Below, one piece after another: positions 1-7,790 of a stretch of DNA of 8,275 nucleotides (the stretch's first letter is position 1; each line of letters begins with the position of its first letter). The notes below the pieces were generated by a model. That model ran no database searches, was not told the origin of the DNA, and was given only the letters and a program-made list of their open reading frames with translations. The DNA is from Desulfobulbaceae bacterium (GTDB lineage: Bacteria > Desulfobacterota > Desulfobulbia > Desulfobulbales > Desulfobulbaceae), in NCBI GenBank assembly GCA_003508005.1, contig DNUE01000085.1, positions 927 through 9,201 of the forward strand, in the 5' to 3' direction. The translations under genes were made by a program, and so were the position numbers.

Positions 1-24
1 CTCTGCCGATTGAGCTACGCCAGC
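1..24 (-). tRNA. 5' part of a tRNA gene, truncated by the window edge
   Basis: Read on the minus strand from position 24, the sequence begins with a 7-nt acceptor arm (GCTGGCG), then T8, A9, the D-stem GCTC, a D-loop with the invariant A14 and GG pair, and the returning D-stem GAG. This is the classic start of a bacterial elongator tRNA. The anticodon arm, T-arm and 3' end lie outside the window, so the amino acid cannot be read. A threonine tRNA would fit this type of 5' end, but that is only a guess. The gene lies downstream of qmoC on the same strand, beyond a terminator, and is probably a separate unit. Confidence 0.8.
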
Positions 25-37
25 GTATAAACTTACA

Positions 38-65
38 ACTATATCCCATTATTAAAAAAAAACAA
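38..65 (-). promoter_or_regulatory. Candidate sigma70-type promoter of the truncated tRNA gene
   Basis: On the minus strand a good -10 box, TATAGT (5 of 6 consensus bases), lies at 38-43, and a weak -35 candidate, TTGTTT, lies 16 bp upstream at 60-65. A long T-rich run fills the spacer. Transcription would begin near position 31, a few bases before the mature tRNA 5' end at 24, which suits a short pre-tRNA leader. The position supports the call more than the -35 match does. Confidence 0.4.
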
Positions 66-205
66 CAAATTTCTGAAATGTTCGCAAGGAGCAACTAAAA
101 AATGACCATCCGCGACTGTGCATTCCATATTGAGAACAACAGCCCGCCAGGATCGTAATCATGTTGGTGCTATCCCGGAGGTTTCCGGGGCAATTGGCAG
201 CACAC

Positions 206-235
206 AAAAAAAGCCGGAGGGAGTCCCTCCGGCTT
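206..235 (-). terminator. Intrinsic terminator of the qmo operon
   Basis: A perfect 11-bp stem (211-221 paired with 225-235, GC-rich core GCCGGAGGG) closes a 3-nt loop. On the minus strand it is followed directly by a run of seven T (206-212, overlapping the base of the stem). It begins 35 nt after the qmoC stop codon, so it ends the qmoABC transcript and separates it from the tRNA gene. The rest of the gap between qmoC and the tRNA, about 66-205, shows only a minor 6-bp hairpin (174-189) and no credible gene. Confidence 0.92.
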
Positions 236-269
236 AGATCATCGTACAGCCGAAACCTTGGCTGGGGTA

Positions 270-1475
270 TTACACCAAGGGGTTTTTCACATAAGCGCTC
301 TCGCGATACCGCTCAAAAGCCATGGCAAAGGTCCGGTACACCAGGTGGGCAAACTTTGTGTAGGGCATGTACAGGAACAGCATCATCACCGACACCAGGT
401 GCAGGTAGTAAACGATGTAGCCCACAGAAACCACACCGATCAGCCGGAACAGCTCGGCAGCGAGCCCAGTGACACCTACGCCCATGATCATCCAGATGAG
501 GAACCAGTCATAGAAGGTTCGGGTTGCCTTGCCCTCGACCTCTTGCCGTGCCCGGTTGCTCCAGAGGATGCCCACCCCGACAATAAGGGCAATGGCGGCG
601 ACGTTGGCCAGAATTTTGACCGGGTTCCACATGGAGATGGGACCGTGCATTGAAGGCACGAAAATGCCGATGACATCCTGGGTGAACGCCGAATAAATCG
701 TGACAAAGAACAGGGCCAGGAAGGAGAGCAGCAGCGGCAGGTGCCCTTTCAGCCGGGCCGCGTTGGTTTTGCACTCCTTGAAACGGTTGTGCTGCACGAT
801 TTCAATAATGGACGGCCACAGAAATTCCTTGATGAACTGGCTTGCCGAGGGCCGGTACAGAGGCTGACCCACTCCGCTATTTTCGATCATCATCTTCCAC
901 ATGGCGGAAACGCCCCGGTAGGAGGCATACAGTGCCAGGGCCACGGTGGGCAGGATGATCAGGTCAATGTAAAATACGTTCTTGGCCAGCCAGCGAAAAT
1001 CCCAGTGGCCGAAGAAGTGGCCGTAGCCGTAGCGGGCAAACTCTTGCGCGGAGGGAAGATGCAGGCCCCCGGAAATAATCCAGACGACAAGGATGATCAC
1101 TGCCGGAATCCCGATCAACAGCGGCAGATTCTTGCCGGAGCTGGCAAGGTTGGCAAGCCCCTTGGGCCAGCCGAAATGTTTGTAGGCATAGGCGCGGATG
1201 GCGCCCAGCACATCGCCGGGCTTGGCGCCGCGCGGACAGTAAGTGGAACAATCCCCGCACTGGTGGCACAGAAAGACGTTGGGGTCACCCATCAGCTTTT
1301 CCTTCAATCCCCACTGGGCATAGATCATCTCCCGGCGCGGAAAGGGATCGGCATCTGTGGAAAGCGGGCAGACTACCGAACAGGTAGCACACTGATAACA
1401 CTTTTTCAAAGTGTCGCCACCCGCACTCTTCATGTCCTTGATAAAATCGAGATCGGGCTGCACGTTCATAGACAT
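270..1475 (-). CDS. qmoC: QmoC, membrane subunit of the quinone-interacting oxidoreductase
   Basis: QmoC (401 aa) is the membrane anchor of Qmo and is thought to oxidise menaquinol and pass electrons to QmoA and QmoB. The N-terminal third is an HdrC-like ferredoxin domain with two complete [4Fe-4S] motifs: C26-x2-C29-x2-C32-x3-C36-P and C70-x2-C73-x2-C76-x3-C80-P. The rest is a NarI/HdrE-type cytochrome b domain with about six hydrophobic segments, near residues 118-137, 166-187, 245-265, 285-305, 322-345 and 350-372. H359 and H377 are 18 residues apart, the same spacing as a haem-ligand pair in NarI, so I infer they bind haem b. H245 and H277 are other candidate ligands. The start codon follows a strong AGGAGG ribosome binding site by 6 nt. 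The length and the HdrC-HdrE fusion are normal for the family. The gene lies 122 bp after qmoB, a wider gap than qmoA-qmoB, and is followed by a terminator. Confidence 0.94.
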   Translation of the reverse strand: MSMNVQPDLDFIKDMKSAGGDTLKKCYQCATCSVVCPLSTDADPFPRREMIYAQWGLKEKLMGDPNVFLCHQCGDCSTYCPRGAKPGDVLGAIRAYAYKHFGWPKGLANLASSGKNLPLLIGIPAVIILVVWIISGGLHLPSAQEFARYGYGHFFGHWDFRWLAKNVFYIDLIILPTVALALYASYRGVSAMWKMMIENSGVGQPLYRPSASQFIKEFLWPSIIEIVQHNRFKECKTNAARLKGHLPLLLSFLALFFVTIYSAFTQDVIGIFVPSMHGPISMWNPVKILANVAAIALIVGVGILWSNRARQEVEGKATRTFYDWFLIWMIMGVGVTGLAAELFRLIGVVSVGYIVYYLHLVSVMMLFLYMPYTKFAHLVYRTFAMAFERYRESAYVKNPLV

Positions 1476-1548
1476 TGTCTCCTCCTGTCCAGAATATCGT
1501 TTCGACGGTCAGTCAAATAGAAATATACTGTATATCAGATTCTACGAA

Positions 1549-1583
1549 GGTTGCCATCCGGAATCAGCATCCGGATGGCAACC
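1549..1583 (-). repeat. Intercistronic hairpin between qmoB and qmoC
   Basis: A perfect 14-bp inverted repeat (1549-1562 paired with 1570-1583, arm core TTGCCATCCGG) closes a 7-nt loop. It begins 14 nt after the qmoB stop codon. No U-tract follows on the minus strand, so it is not a standard intrinsic terminator. Such hairpins often protect the 3' end of an upstream message or mark a processing site. Either role is inference here. Confidence 0.75.
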
Positions 1584-1597
1584 AAGGGTACAAAAGG

Positions 1598-3844
1598 TTA
1601 GAAGCCTTTGAACGGATTAGGACCCATCGCAATGATTTCCTGGACGAAGTCCTCGATCATCGCCGGGACCTTGTCGTAGTCGGAAATCGCCACTTGCCGC
1701 ACGGCACAGCGTTCCGGCTCAAGACCCAGGGTGCCCAGAGTCTCGCCGATGTTTTCCATGCGTTTGTTGGCGATCTCGCTCCCCTTGACAAAATGGCACT
1801 GGTAGTCATCTCCCCACTTGCAGCCAAGCAGCAGCGCGCCGTCCATGCCCGAAGACATGGCGTCCTTGATCCAGACCATGTTCATGGAGCCCAGGCAGCG
1901 GACCGGTATAAACCGGGCCAGCTTGTTCAGGCTGTTACGGTGCATGCCGGACATATCGAGTGCCGGGTAGGCATCGTTCTCGCAGACAAAGACGATTATC
2001 CTCAGCTTCTCCTCATCGTCGCTGGGGACTTCGATGGACTTGACCATGGAGCCGATCATGTCAATGCTGTAGTCGGCAAAGTTGATGATCCGCTCTGGGC
2101 ATGCTCCCATACAGGTGCCGCAGCGGCGGCACCGGGTAGGATTGGGCAGTGGCGTGCCCTTCGCGTCGTCATCCAGCGCACCAAAGGGACATTCCTCGGT
2201 GCAACGCTTGCACTGGGTACAGCGCTGGAAGAAAAAGTCAGGATAGGTCAGGTCGCCGGACCGGGGATGCACGGCAACACCCCTGTTGACCGATTCGATG
2301 CACTGGATCGCCTTCAGGGCAGCACCGGTGGCGTCATCCATGGTTTCCTCCATGGTTTCGGCCTTGCGGACCCCGCCACAGGCATAGACGCCGGTACGCC
2401 GGGTCTCATAAGGGAAGCAGATGAAATGGGAATCCGCATAACCGTCGAACAGGTCCAGATCCATGAAGGCCGGCCCCTGGCGGTAGGCAAGGTTGATAGT
2501 CGGCTCATCCACGGTGGTGGGCACCATGCCCGCGGCCAGGACCACCATGTCCACCTGGAGGCTCAGACTCTCGCCCAGCAGGGTATCTTCCGCCTGGACT
2601 ACCAGCGCCCCGCCCTGCTCCTCCACCTTGGTCACGGAACCCTTGGTCAGGAAGATGCCGTCATCCTGCTGAATGCCCTTGTAGAACAACTCCATGTTGC
2701 CCGGGGTGCGCATGTGCGAATAGATGATATAGGCCTTGCCGTCGGCGTTGTCATCGCGCACATACTTGGCCTGCTTCAGCGCCACCATTGAGGTGACGGA
2801 ATTGCAGTAGGGAAAATCCTTGTCGTGCTCTTTGCCGCCGGGGCTCTGGATGAAGGCGACCCGGCCCGGCACCCTGCCGTCCTTGGCCAGCTTCTCGAAC
2901 TCGGTATTGGTGACCACATTCTTGATCTTGCCGTACCCCAGATGCTCATACTCGGAAACATCGGCCGGCCGCCAGCCGGTTGCGAGCACTACCGCACCAA
3001 AGGATTCGCCGGCCGGGTTTTTCTCGGTGTACTTTTGCAGGCCGGCATTGGGATCCGGCAGTTCTCCCTTGTCTATCTTCTCCTGCTCGTCAACAGTAAC
3101 CTTGGCCGGAGCATCCCAGTCGCTCTTAGTTCCGGTCGCCTTGATGGTGACGTTAAATTCGCCAGGGGCACCGGAAATACGGGCCACCTCGGAAGAAGTC
3201 AGGACCGTAATCCTGGAGTCGGACTGTACCGCGGCAATCATCTTGCTGATGGAATTGTCCTCCAGGGCCGCATAGGGGTAGCTGGTCGGGAACTGCTTGC
3301 GCCAGTTGTTGGCCTTGCCGCCGAGGACCGCATCCTTCTCAACGATGGTGACCTCATAGCCGGCCTTGCTGGCCTCCCTGGCCGCGGTCAGACCAGCAAT
3401 GCCGCCGCCCATCACCAGGATTCGTTTGTTGAGAGTGCCCAGCTTGTAGGGCTCCGGCATTTGCGTCTTCTGCGCGCGGACCACCGCCATGCGGACATTG
3501 TCCTGGCCCAATTCCTGCAGGAAATCATCAACCTCGCCACTTTCTTTTCTGCCGCCGATCCAGGCAACCTGCTCGCGGATATTGCCGCGAACCGTGATGG
3601 TATTCTCGCCAAAATTAAACTCGTTCTGCATGACCCGCGGCGAACAGGCACAGACCACGATGGTGTTCACGCCCTTCTCAGCAATGTCCTTTTCGATCAA
3701 AGCACGGCCTTCCGCGCCGCACAGACAGGGATGATCCTGCATCGCCATGCCGGCCGAAGATGCTGTGCTCTTGAGGGCCTCGATATCCAGAACATCGCCG
3801 ATTCCGCAGCCAGTACAAAGATAACCTCCGTAAACTTTATCCAT
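1598..3844 (-). CDS. qmoB: QmoB, HdrA-MvhD-like flavo-iron-sulfur subunit
   Basis: QmoB (748 aa) is the large soluble subunit of Qmo, on the cytoplasmic side, and takes part in electron transfer between QmoC/QmoA and APS reductase. An N-terminal HdrA-like region carries cysteines C10, C13, C40, C42, C65 and C67. It is followed by an FAD-binding Rossmann fold with GGGIAG at 146-151 and a later ATGW motif near 288-291. Two ferredoxin motifs lie at C542-x2-C545-x2-C548-x3-C552-P and C572-x2-C575-x2-C578-x3-C582-P. Residues about 615-745 form an MvhD-like domain with C621, C650, C675 and C683. This HdrA-plus-MvhD fusion is characteristic of QmoB. The start is supported by a GGAGG-type ribosome binding site that overlaps the qmoA stop region, and only 11 nt separate the two genes, implying translational coupling. 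No truncation or frameshift is visible. Confidence 0.96.
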   Translation of the reverse strand: MDKVYGGYLCTGCGIGDVLDIEALKSTASSAGMAMQDHPCLCGAEGRALIEKDIAEKGVNTIVVCACSPRVMQNEFNFGENTITVRGNIREQVAWIGGRKESGEVDDFLQELGQDNVRMAVVRAQKTQMPEPYKLGTLNKRILVMGGGIAGLTAAREASKAGYEVTIVEKDAVLGGKANNWRKQFPTSYPYAALEDNSISKMIAAVQSDSRITVLTSSEVARISGAPGEFNVTIKATGTKSDWDAPAKVTVDEQEKIDKGELPDPNAGLQKYTEKNPAGESFGAVVLATGWRPADVSEYEHLGYGKIKNVVTNTEFEKLAKDGRVPGRVAFIQSPGGKEHDKDFPYCNSVTSMVALKQAKYVRDDNADGKAYIIYSHMRTPGNMELFYKGIQQDDGIFLTKGSVTKVEEQGGALVVQAEDTLLGESLSLQVDMVVLAAGMVPTTVDEPTINLAYRQGPAFMDLDLFDGYADSHFICFPYETRRTGVYACGGVRKAETMEETMDDATGAALKAIQCIESVNRGVAVHPRSGDLTYPDFFFQRCTQCKRCTEECPFGALDDDAKGTPLPNPTRCRRCGTCMGACPERIINFADYSIDMIGSMVKSIEVPSDDEEKLRIIVFVCENDAYPALDMSGMHRNSLNKLARFIPVRCLGSMNMVWIKDAMSSGMDGALLLGCKWGDDYQCHFVKGSEIANKRMENIGETLGTLGLEPERCAVRQVAISDYDKVPAMIEDFVQEIIAMGPNPFKGF

Positions 3845-3855
3845 TGACCTTCCTC

Positions 3856-5109
3856 CTATCTTCCGATCTGAATAGCTTTGAGGGCAGCTGCAGTAGAAGA
3901 CTGGACGCTGGTGTACACATCAGCAGCTGATTTGGCACAACCTGCGGCAATCTGCCCCTTGTCGGGATCACTGACCACAAAGCCGTTGCCGTCCATCCTA
4001 ACGCCAAGCGCCTTGCCCCTGTCACCCAGGGCAGGCTGCATGCCGGTGGCCAGCACGCACAGGTCAACCTTCTGCTTGATCTTGGCACCGGTGACCGCAT
4101 TCTCGGCCACCACGGTCACGCCGCCGTCGGCCTCGGGAATAATTTCGGCTACCTTGCCCTTGATAAACTGCGACTTGGCGTCAGCCATCAGCTTCTCACG
4201 GAAATGCTCATACTTGCCGGGGGTCCGCAGATCGATGTAGAAAACATAAATCTGAGCGTCGGGATAGCGCTCCCGGATGTAGGTCATGTGCTTGAAGGTC
4301 GCCATGCAGCAAATGTAGGAGCAATATTCAAGATGATTTTCATCACGCGAACCGGCGCACTGCACGAAGGCGAAGGAAGCTGGCTCCTTGTTGTCGCCGG
4401 GGCGCAGGATCTTGCCTTGCGTAGGTCCGTTGGGCGCGGCCATCCGCTCCATCATCATGTTGGTGATAATGGCGGGGGACTGACCGAACTTCAGGTTGTC
4501 CATCTTCGTCGCGTCATAGGGATCCCAGCCCGTGGCCCAGACGATGGAGCCAACCTTCACGGTGAAGGTTTCCGGCTGCATATCGAGATCCACCGCATCA
4601 TACTTGCAGGAGGCCTTGATGGCTTCGAGGCAGCTGGCGCTGCAGGCTCCCTTGTCCAGCACAAAGCGGCGGGGAAAGGCCATTTCATGCGGCAGGTAGA
4701 TGGCGGTGGTCTTGTCCATGCCGAAGTTGAAGGCATTGTCGATCTCATCGGTGCACGCCCTTGCGCAGTCGCCGCAGGCGGTACAGTTGGAATTTACGTA
4801 GCGGGGAGCCGTGACCAGCTGAACTTCAAAGTTGCCCGGGCCACCGGAGATGGATTTCACCGTGGTCATTGTATAGGTCCGCACGCGGCGGTTATCCTTA
4901 ATGCGGCGAAAGTTGATTTCAAGTCCACAGGTGGGGGGACAAAGTTTAGGGAAATACTGGTTGAGCTGGGCGACACGCCCACCGAAGTAGGGATTACTGT
5001 CGATGAGGAAAACATCGTTCCCGACTTCCGCGGCTTCCAACGCAGCGGACAGTCCGCTGATCCCGCCGCCCACAACCAATACAGCACCAGTTCCTGCAGT
5101 GTCACTCAT
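3856..5109 (-). CDS. qmoA: QmoA, HdrA-like flavoprotein subunit
   Basis: QmoA (417 aa) is the smaller HdrA-related flavoprotein of Qmo and is thought to relay electrons within the complex towards APS reductase. The N-terminus has the FAD dinucleotide-binding motif GGGISG at 14-19, followed by an FGGR segment at 42-45. C57 and C61 form a CPPTCG motif typical of HdrA proteins. A ferredoxin-like cluster motif C109-x2-C112-x2-C115-x3-C119 follows, without the usual final proline. Further cysteines are C156, C160, C168, C251, C263, C267 and C268; C251 lies in the HdrA-like FVQCAGSRD segment. An ATGMQP motif at 354-359 marks the second nucleotide-fold strand. The start follows GGAGGT by 5 nt. The gene lies beyond the aprA terminator, so it either depends on read-through or has its own promoter. 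It is the first gene of a compact qmoAB pair. Confidence 0.96.
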   Translation of the reverse strand: MSDTAGTGAVLVVGGGISGLSAALEAAEVGNDVFLIDSNPYFGGRVAQLNQYFPKLCPPTCGLEINFRRIKDNRRVRTYTMTTVKSISGGPGNFEVQLVTAPRYVNSNCTACGDCARACTDEIDNAFNFGMDKTTAIYLPHEMAFPRRFVLDKGACSASCLEAIKASCKYDAVDLDMQPETFTVKVGSIVWATGWDPYDATKMDNLKFGQSPAIITNMMMERMAAPNGPTQGKILRPGDNKEPASFAFVQCAGSRDENHLEYCSYICCMATFKHMTYIRERYPDAQIYVFYIDLRTPGKYEHFREKLMADAKSQFIKGKVAEIIPEADGGVTVVAENAVTGAKIKQKVDLCVLATGMQPALGDRGKALGVRMDGNGFVVSDPDKGQIAAGCAKSAADVYTSVQSSTAAALKAIQIGR

Positions 5110-5173
5110 GCCAGACCTCCATATATGCTGGTATTGATAAAAGGTGTTTTCTGGTTCAATCGAGCCGAGTTCT

Positions 5174-5203
5174 TTTTTAATCCGGTCACTTGGTTCTGTT
5201 CAA
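5174..5203 (-). promoter_or_regulatory. Weak candidate promoter upstream of qmoA
   Basis: On the minus strand, TTGAAC (5198-5203) lies 18 bp upstream of TAAAAA (5174-5179), the same -10 sequence as in the aprB promoter candidate. The match is modest (4 of 6 in each box, slightly long spacer). Its position between the aprA terminator and qmoA is where a dedicated qmo promoter would be expected, and it would give a leader of about 60 nt. A second TTGAAC occurs 44 bp downstream (5154-5159) without a good -10 box. Confidence 0.3.
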
Positions 5204-5223
5204 CCAAAAAACTGCTGGATACT

Positions 5224-5260
5224 AAAAATCTCCAGGCTCCCTGAGGGAGCCTGGAGATTT
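5224..5260 (-). terminator. Intrinsic terminator between aprA and qmoA
   Basis: A perfect 16-bp stem (5226-5241 paired with 5245-5260, core CTCCAGGCTCCC) closes a 3-nt loop. On the minus strand it ends in a run of T at 5224-5228. It lies 27 nt after the aprA stop codon. The stem is long and GC-rich, so most transcripts begun at the aprB promoter should end here, with some read-through into qmoABC. On the plus strand a weaker T-rich stretch follows the hairpin, but no plus-strand gene is present to use it. Confidence 0.88.
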
Positions 5261-5287
5261 CTTTCATTCAATCAAGTCTCTAAATGA

Positions 5288-7303
5288 TTAGAGCCAAGGA
5301 TCGGTTTCGAAAACGTTGATGCACTTGACCTTCTCGCACTTCCACTCTTGGGTCTTCGGATCGAAGGTGGAGTTGACGAAGCACTTCCAGTTCTCGTCAT
5401 CGCAGGACGGGAAGTCAGACCGGTAGTAGAAACCCGGGTAGCGGGATTCCTTCCGGAACTCGATGTGGCGAATGTGAGCCTCGACACACCAGATACGATG
5501 GTAGTTCTCCCAGGCGCGCAGCAACTCGTGCAGGTCGCCGGCAGCCATCTTCGCCGCATCCTCGCGCAGCATCTTCAGAAGATCCAGGCAGATGTTGAGC
5601 AGTTTACCGGAGGTCATGTAATACGTGGCAACGCCGCCGCCGTACTCATCGGTGGCCTTCATCAGGCGCATCATCAGACCGGCGGGCTTGCAGTAGTTGG
5701 GGTTGACATCCGCAGCGGTAGAGGCGCCAACATGCTCAAAATACAGCTTAACCGGGGCATAGATTTCGTCAGCCAGCTGCTGATGAGTCTGAGCCAGTTC
5801 CGGCTTGAAGCTGGCATGGTCGCGGCAGTACTTCACCATCTGCTTGGCAACCATACGGCCTTCGGCATGGGCACCGGAGGAGAACTTATGACCGGAGGCG
5901 CCAACGCCGTCACCGGCGGTGAACAGACCGTCAACGGTGGTCATCCGGTTATAGCCCCACTTGTACTGATGCGAACGGGGACCATCAACGACGGGAACCC
6001 AGCCCTCGCTCGGGCCGGAGGTCCAGATGCCGCAGCAGCCGGAGTGCGAACCCAGCATGTAGGGCTCGGTGGGCATGATCTCGGAACCGACCTTCTCGGG
6101 CTCGACGTTCGCACCGGCCCAGAGGCCAGCCTGACCGACGGACATATCAAGGAAGTCTTCCCAGGCCTCAGACTCAAGGTGTTTCCAGTACTTAGCCACG
6201 GCCTTCTCATCCATGCCTGCCGCCCTTTTCGCATCAAGGAAGGCGTTCAGGGCGACATCGGTCGCCATGTAGATCGGGCCGCGACCAGCCTTCAACTCGT
6301 TGAGCATCAGGTGGTTACGCAGACAGGTCGGGGTAACCGGAGAAGCCCCATAAGGCATGAACTTTTCCAGTTCTTCCTTGACATGGGGACTGTTGCCGAA
6401 AAACTCGCCAAGGCCGTTCTGTACTTTGGCCTTGAACAGGAGGAACCAGGCACCGACCGGGCCGTACCCATCTTTGAAACGGGCAGGGGTGAAACGGTTT
6501 TCCATCATGGTCAGGGTAGCACCAACCTGGGCGCACATGGTGTAGGTGGAACCGGCGTTCCATACCGGGTACCAGGCACGGCCTTTGCCTTCACCTGTGG
6601 ACCGGGGACGGAAGATGTTCACCGCGCCACCGCAGGCAACCACGGCAGTCTTGCATTTGAATATGTAGACCTTGTTCTCGCGGGTGGAGAACCCGACCGC
6701 ACCGGCGATATGATTCGCCACATTCTTGTCCAGGAGCAGCTTGACAATGAAGATGCGCTCCATGACGTTCTCTTCGCCGAGTGCCTTCTTGGCGGGCTCG
6801 GCAACGATGCACTTGTAGGACTCGCCGTTGATCATGATCTGCCACTTGCCGGTACGCACCGGCTGGCCGCCCTGACGCAGAGTCGGGGCAGGCTTGGCAC
6901 CGTCCAGGGTCTCGCCCTTGTCGTCCTTCTTCCAGATCGGCAGGCCCCACTCCTCGAAGAGCTTGACGGACTCGTCGACATGACGGCCGAGGTCGTAGAT
7001 CAGGTCTTCGCGGACAACGCCCATCAGGTCGTTGCGGACCATCTTGACGTAACTCTCAATGGGATTCTCGCCAATGTAGGTATTGATGGCGGAAAGCCCT
7101 TGGGCAACAGCGCCGGAACGCTCCAAGGCGGCCTTGTCGACCATGATGCATTTCAGGTCGGCCGGGGCCCATTTCTTGATCTCAAACGCGGCACCGCAGG
7201 CAGCCATACCGCCGCCAACGATAAGACAGTCACACTCGACCTCTTGAATCTCCGGATTCGGGACGACCTTCAGTTCACCTTTTGGCTTATTTGGTAATGC
7301 CAT
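5288..7303 (-). CDS. aprA: AprA, APS reductase alpha subunit (FAD)
   Basis: AprA (671 aa) is the catalytic flavoprotein of dissimilatory adenylylsulfate reductase (EC 1.8.99.2), which interconverts APS and sulfite plus AMP in the cytoplasm. It belongs to the fumarate reductase/succinate dehydrogenase flavoprotein family. The FAD-binding motif GGGMAACG lies at 30-37 and is followed by ERSGAVAQG at 61-69 and N74, which matches in number an active-site asparagine of the Archaeoglobus enzyme. The segments ENRFTPARFKDGYGPVGAW (268-286, with R270) and GSHSGCCG (418-425, with H420) probably hold the substrate-contacting arginine and histidine; this mapping is from memory, not an alignment. The C-terminal FAD segment TAGDGVGASG spans 462-471. 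The start follows AAGGAG closely, 58 bp after aprB. Length and motifs are complete. The sequence looks reductive-type, but direction of catalysis cannot be proved from it. Confidence 0.98.
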   Translation of the reverse strand: MALPNKPKGELKVVPNPEIQEVECDCLIVGGGMAACGAAFEIKKWAPADLKCIMVDKAALERSGAVAQGLSAINTYIGENPIESYVKMVRNDLMGVVREDLIYDLGRHVDESVKLFEEWGLPIWKKDDKGETLDGAKPAPTLRQGGQPVRTGKWQIMINGESYKCIVAEPAKKALGEENVMERIFIVKLLLDKNVANHIAGAVGFSTRENKVYIFKCKTAVVACGGAVNIFRPRSTGEGKGRAWYPVWNAGSTYTMCAQVGATLTMMENRFTPARFKDGYGPVGAWFLLFKAKVQNGLGEFFGNSPHVKEELEKFMPYGASPVTPTCLRNHLMLNELKAGRGPIYMATDVALNAFLDAKRAAGMDEKAVAKYWKHLESEAWEDFLDMSVGQAGLWAGANVEPEKVGSEIMPTEPYMLGSHSGCCGIWTSGPSEGWVPVVDGPRSHQYKWGYNRMTTVDGLFTAGDGVGASGHKFSSGAHAEGRMVAKQMVKYCRDHASFKPELAQTHQQLADEIYAPVKLYFEHVGASTAADVNPNYCKPAGLMMRLMKATDEYGGGVATYYMTSGKLLNICLDLLKMLREDAAKMAAGDLHELLRAWENYHRIWCVEAHIRHIEFRKESRYPGFYYRSDFPSCDDENWKCFVNSTFDPKTQEWKCEKVKCINVFETDPWL

Positions 7304-7361
7304 ATCAATCTCCTTAAATAATTATTCAAAATGAATCTGTAAAACTTAACAACGATGAACG

Positions 7362-7790
7362 TTATTTCGCCAGCTTGGTCGGAGCAGGGATCGATGCCTC
7401 AAGCGCCAGTAACTCGTCGTCCAGACTGGCGCCCTTGGTCCCCTCGTAGGCATTGGCAGCGCCCTCAGCCGTGGTGCGAATGGGGAACTTGAACCGCTTG
7501 ATGTTGCCGTTGCGGAATTTAACGGTCCACATGATGGAATCGGAACTCCGCATGGGATGCACTTGGCCGCCCATCGGCACAAAGTCATCATAGCCGCGGA
7601 CCATGATTGCGCCCTGCGGGCAGATTTTTACACAGGAGTAGCACTCCCAGCAGGCATCAGGCTCCTGATTGTACGCCTTCATCTCCTCAACATTGAGAAC
7701 CATGAGGTCGTTGGGGCAGATGTACATACAGGCCGTCTTGTCGCCGCCCTTGCAGCCGTCACATTTTTCCTGAATGACGAAACTTGGCAT
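7362..7790 (-). CDS. aprB: AprB, APS reductase beta subunit (two [4Fe-4S])
   Basis: AprB (142 aa) is the ferredoxin-like subunit that carries electrons from the Qmo side to the FAD of AprA. Two clusters are visible: C10-x2-C13-x7-C21-x3-C25-P, a motif with the insertion typical of AprB, and the regular C47-x2-C50-x2-C53-x3-C57-P. W48, next to the second motif, matches the tryptophan known in the Archaeoglobus enzyme to lie between a cluster and the FAD. The C-terminal part (about 65-142) is the beta-sheet and tail region that wraps around AprA, here slightly shorter than the roughly 150 residues of the archaeal protein. The start is set by an AGGAGG ribosome binding site 8 nt upstream. It is the first gene of the aprBA unit. 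Confidence 0.97.
   Translation of the reverse strand: MPSFVIQEKCDGCKGGDKTACMYICPNDLMVLNVEEMKAYNQEPDACWECYSCVKICPQGAIMVRGYDDFVPMGGQVHPMRSSDSIMWTVKFRNGNIKRFKFPIRTTAEGAANAYEGTKGASLDDELLALEASIPAPTKLAK

Noticed and set aside
52..162. A 36-codon minus-strand frame between qmoC and the tRNA
   Set aside because: There is no ribosome binding site upstream of its ATG, it lies after a strong terminator and overlaps the tRNA promoter candidate, and it ends in a run of Phe codons that comes from the T-rich spacer.
1..269. Possible integration site or genomic island edge at the tRNA
   Set aside because: A tRNA gene near an operon is suggestive, but there is no integrase, no direct repeat of the tRNA end and no shift in composition. 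Only the tRNA 5' part is visible, whereas attachment sites usually lie at the 3' end.
161..653. Two plus-strand frames (161-472 and 258-653) near the qmoC end
   Set aside because: They run antisense to the terminator and qmoC, are low-complexity in character and have no recognisable domain or ribosome binding site.
1475..2791. Long plus-strand open frame opposite qmoB, with similar ones at 741-1520, 2825-3847, 4204-5244 and 7557-8060
   Set aside because: Those at 1475-2791, 741-1520, 4204-5244 and 7557-8060 are in codon register with the sense genes and are explained by the same lack of TTA, CTA and TCA codons. I attribute 2825-3847 to the same codon bias. None shows a ribosome binding site with a credible product.
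5348..7297. A 649-codon open frame on the plus strand opposite aprA
   Set aside because: Its codons are in exact register with the aprA codons, so it would only be stopped by TTA, CTA or TCA codons in aprA. Strong codon bias in a highly expressed gene removes these. The product has no recognisable family, and aprA is complete and conserved.
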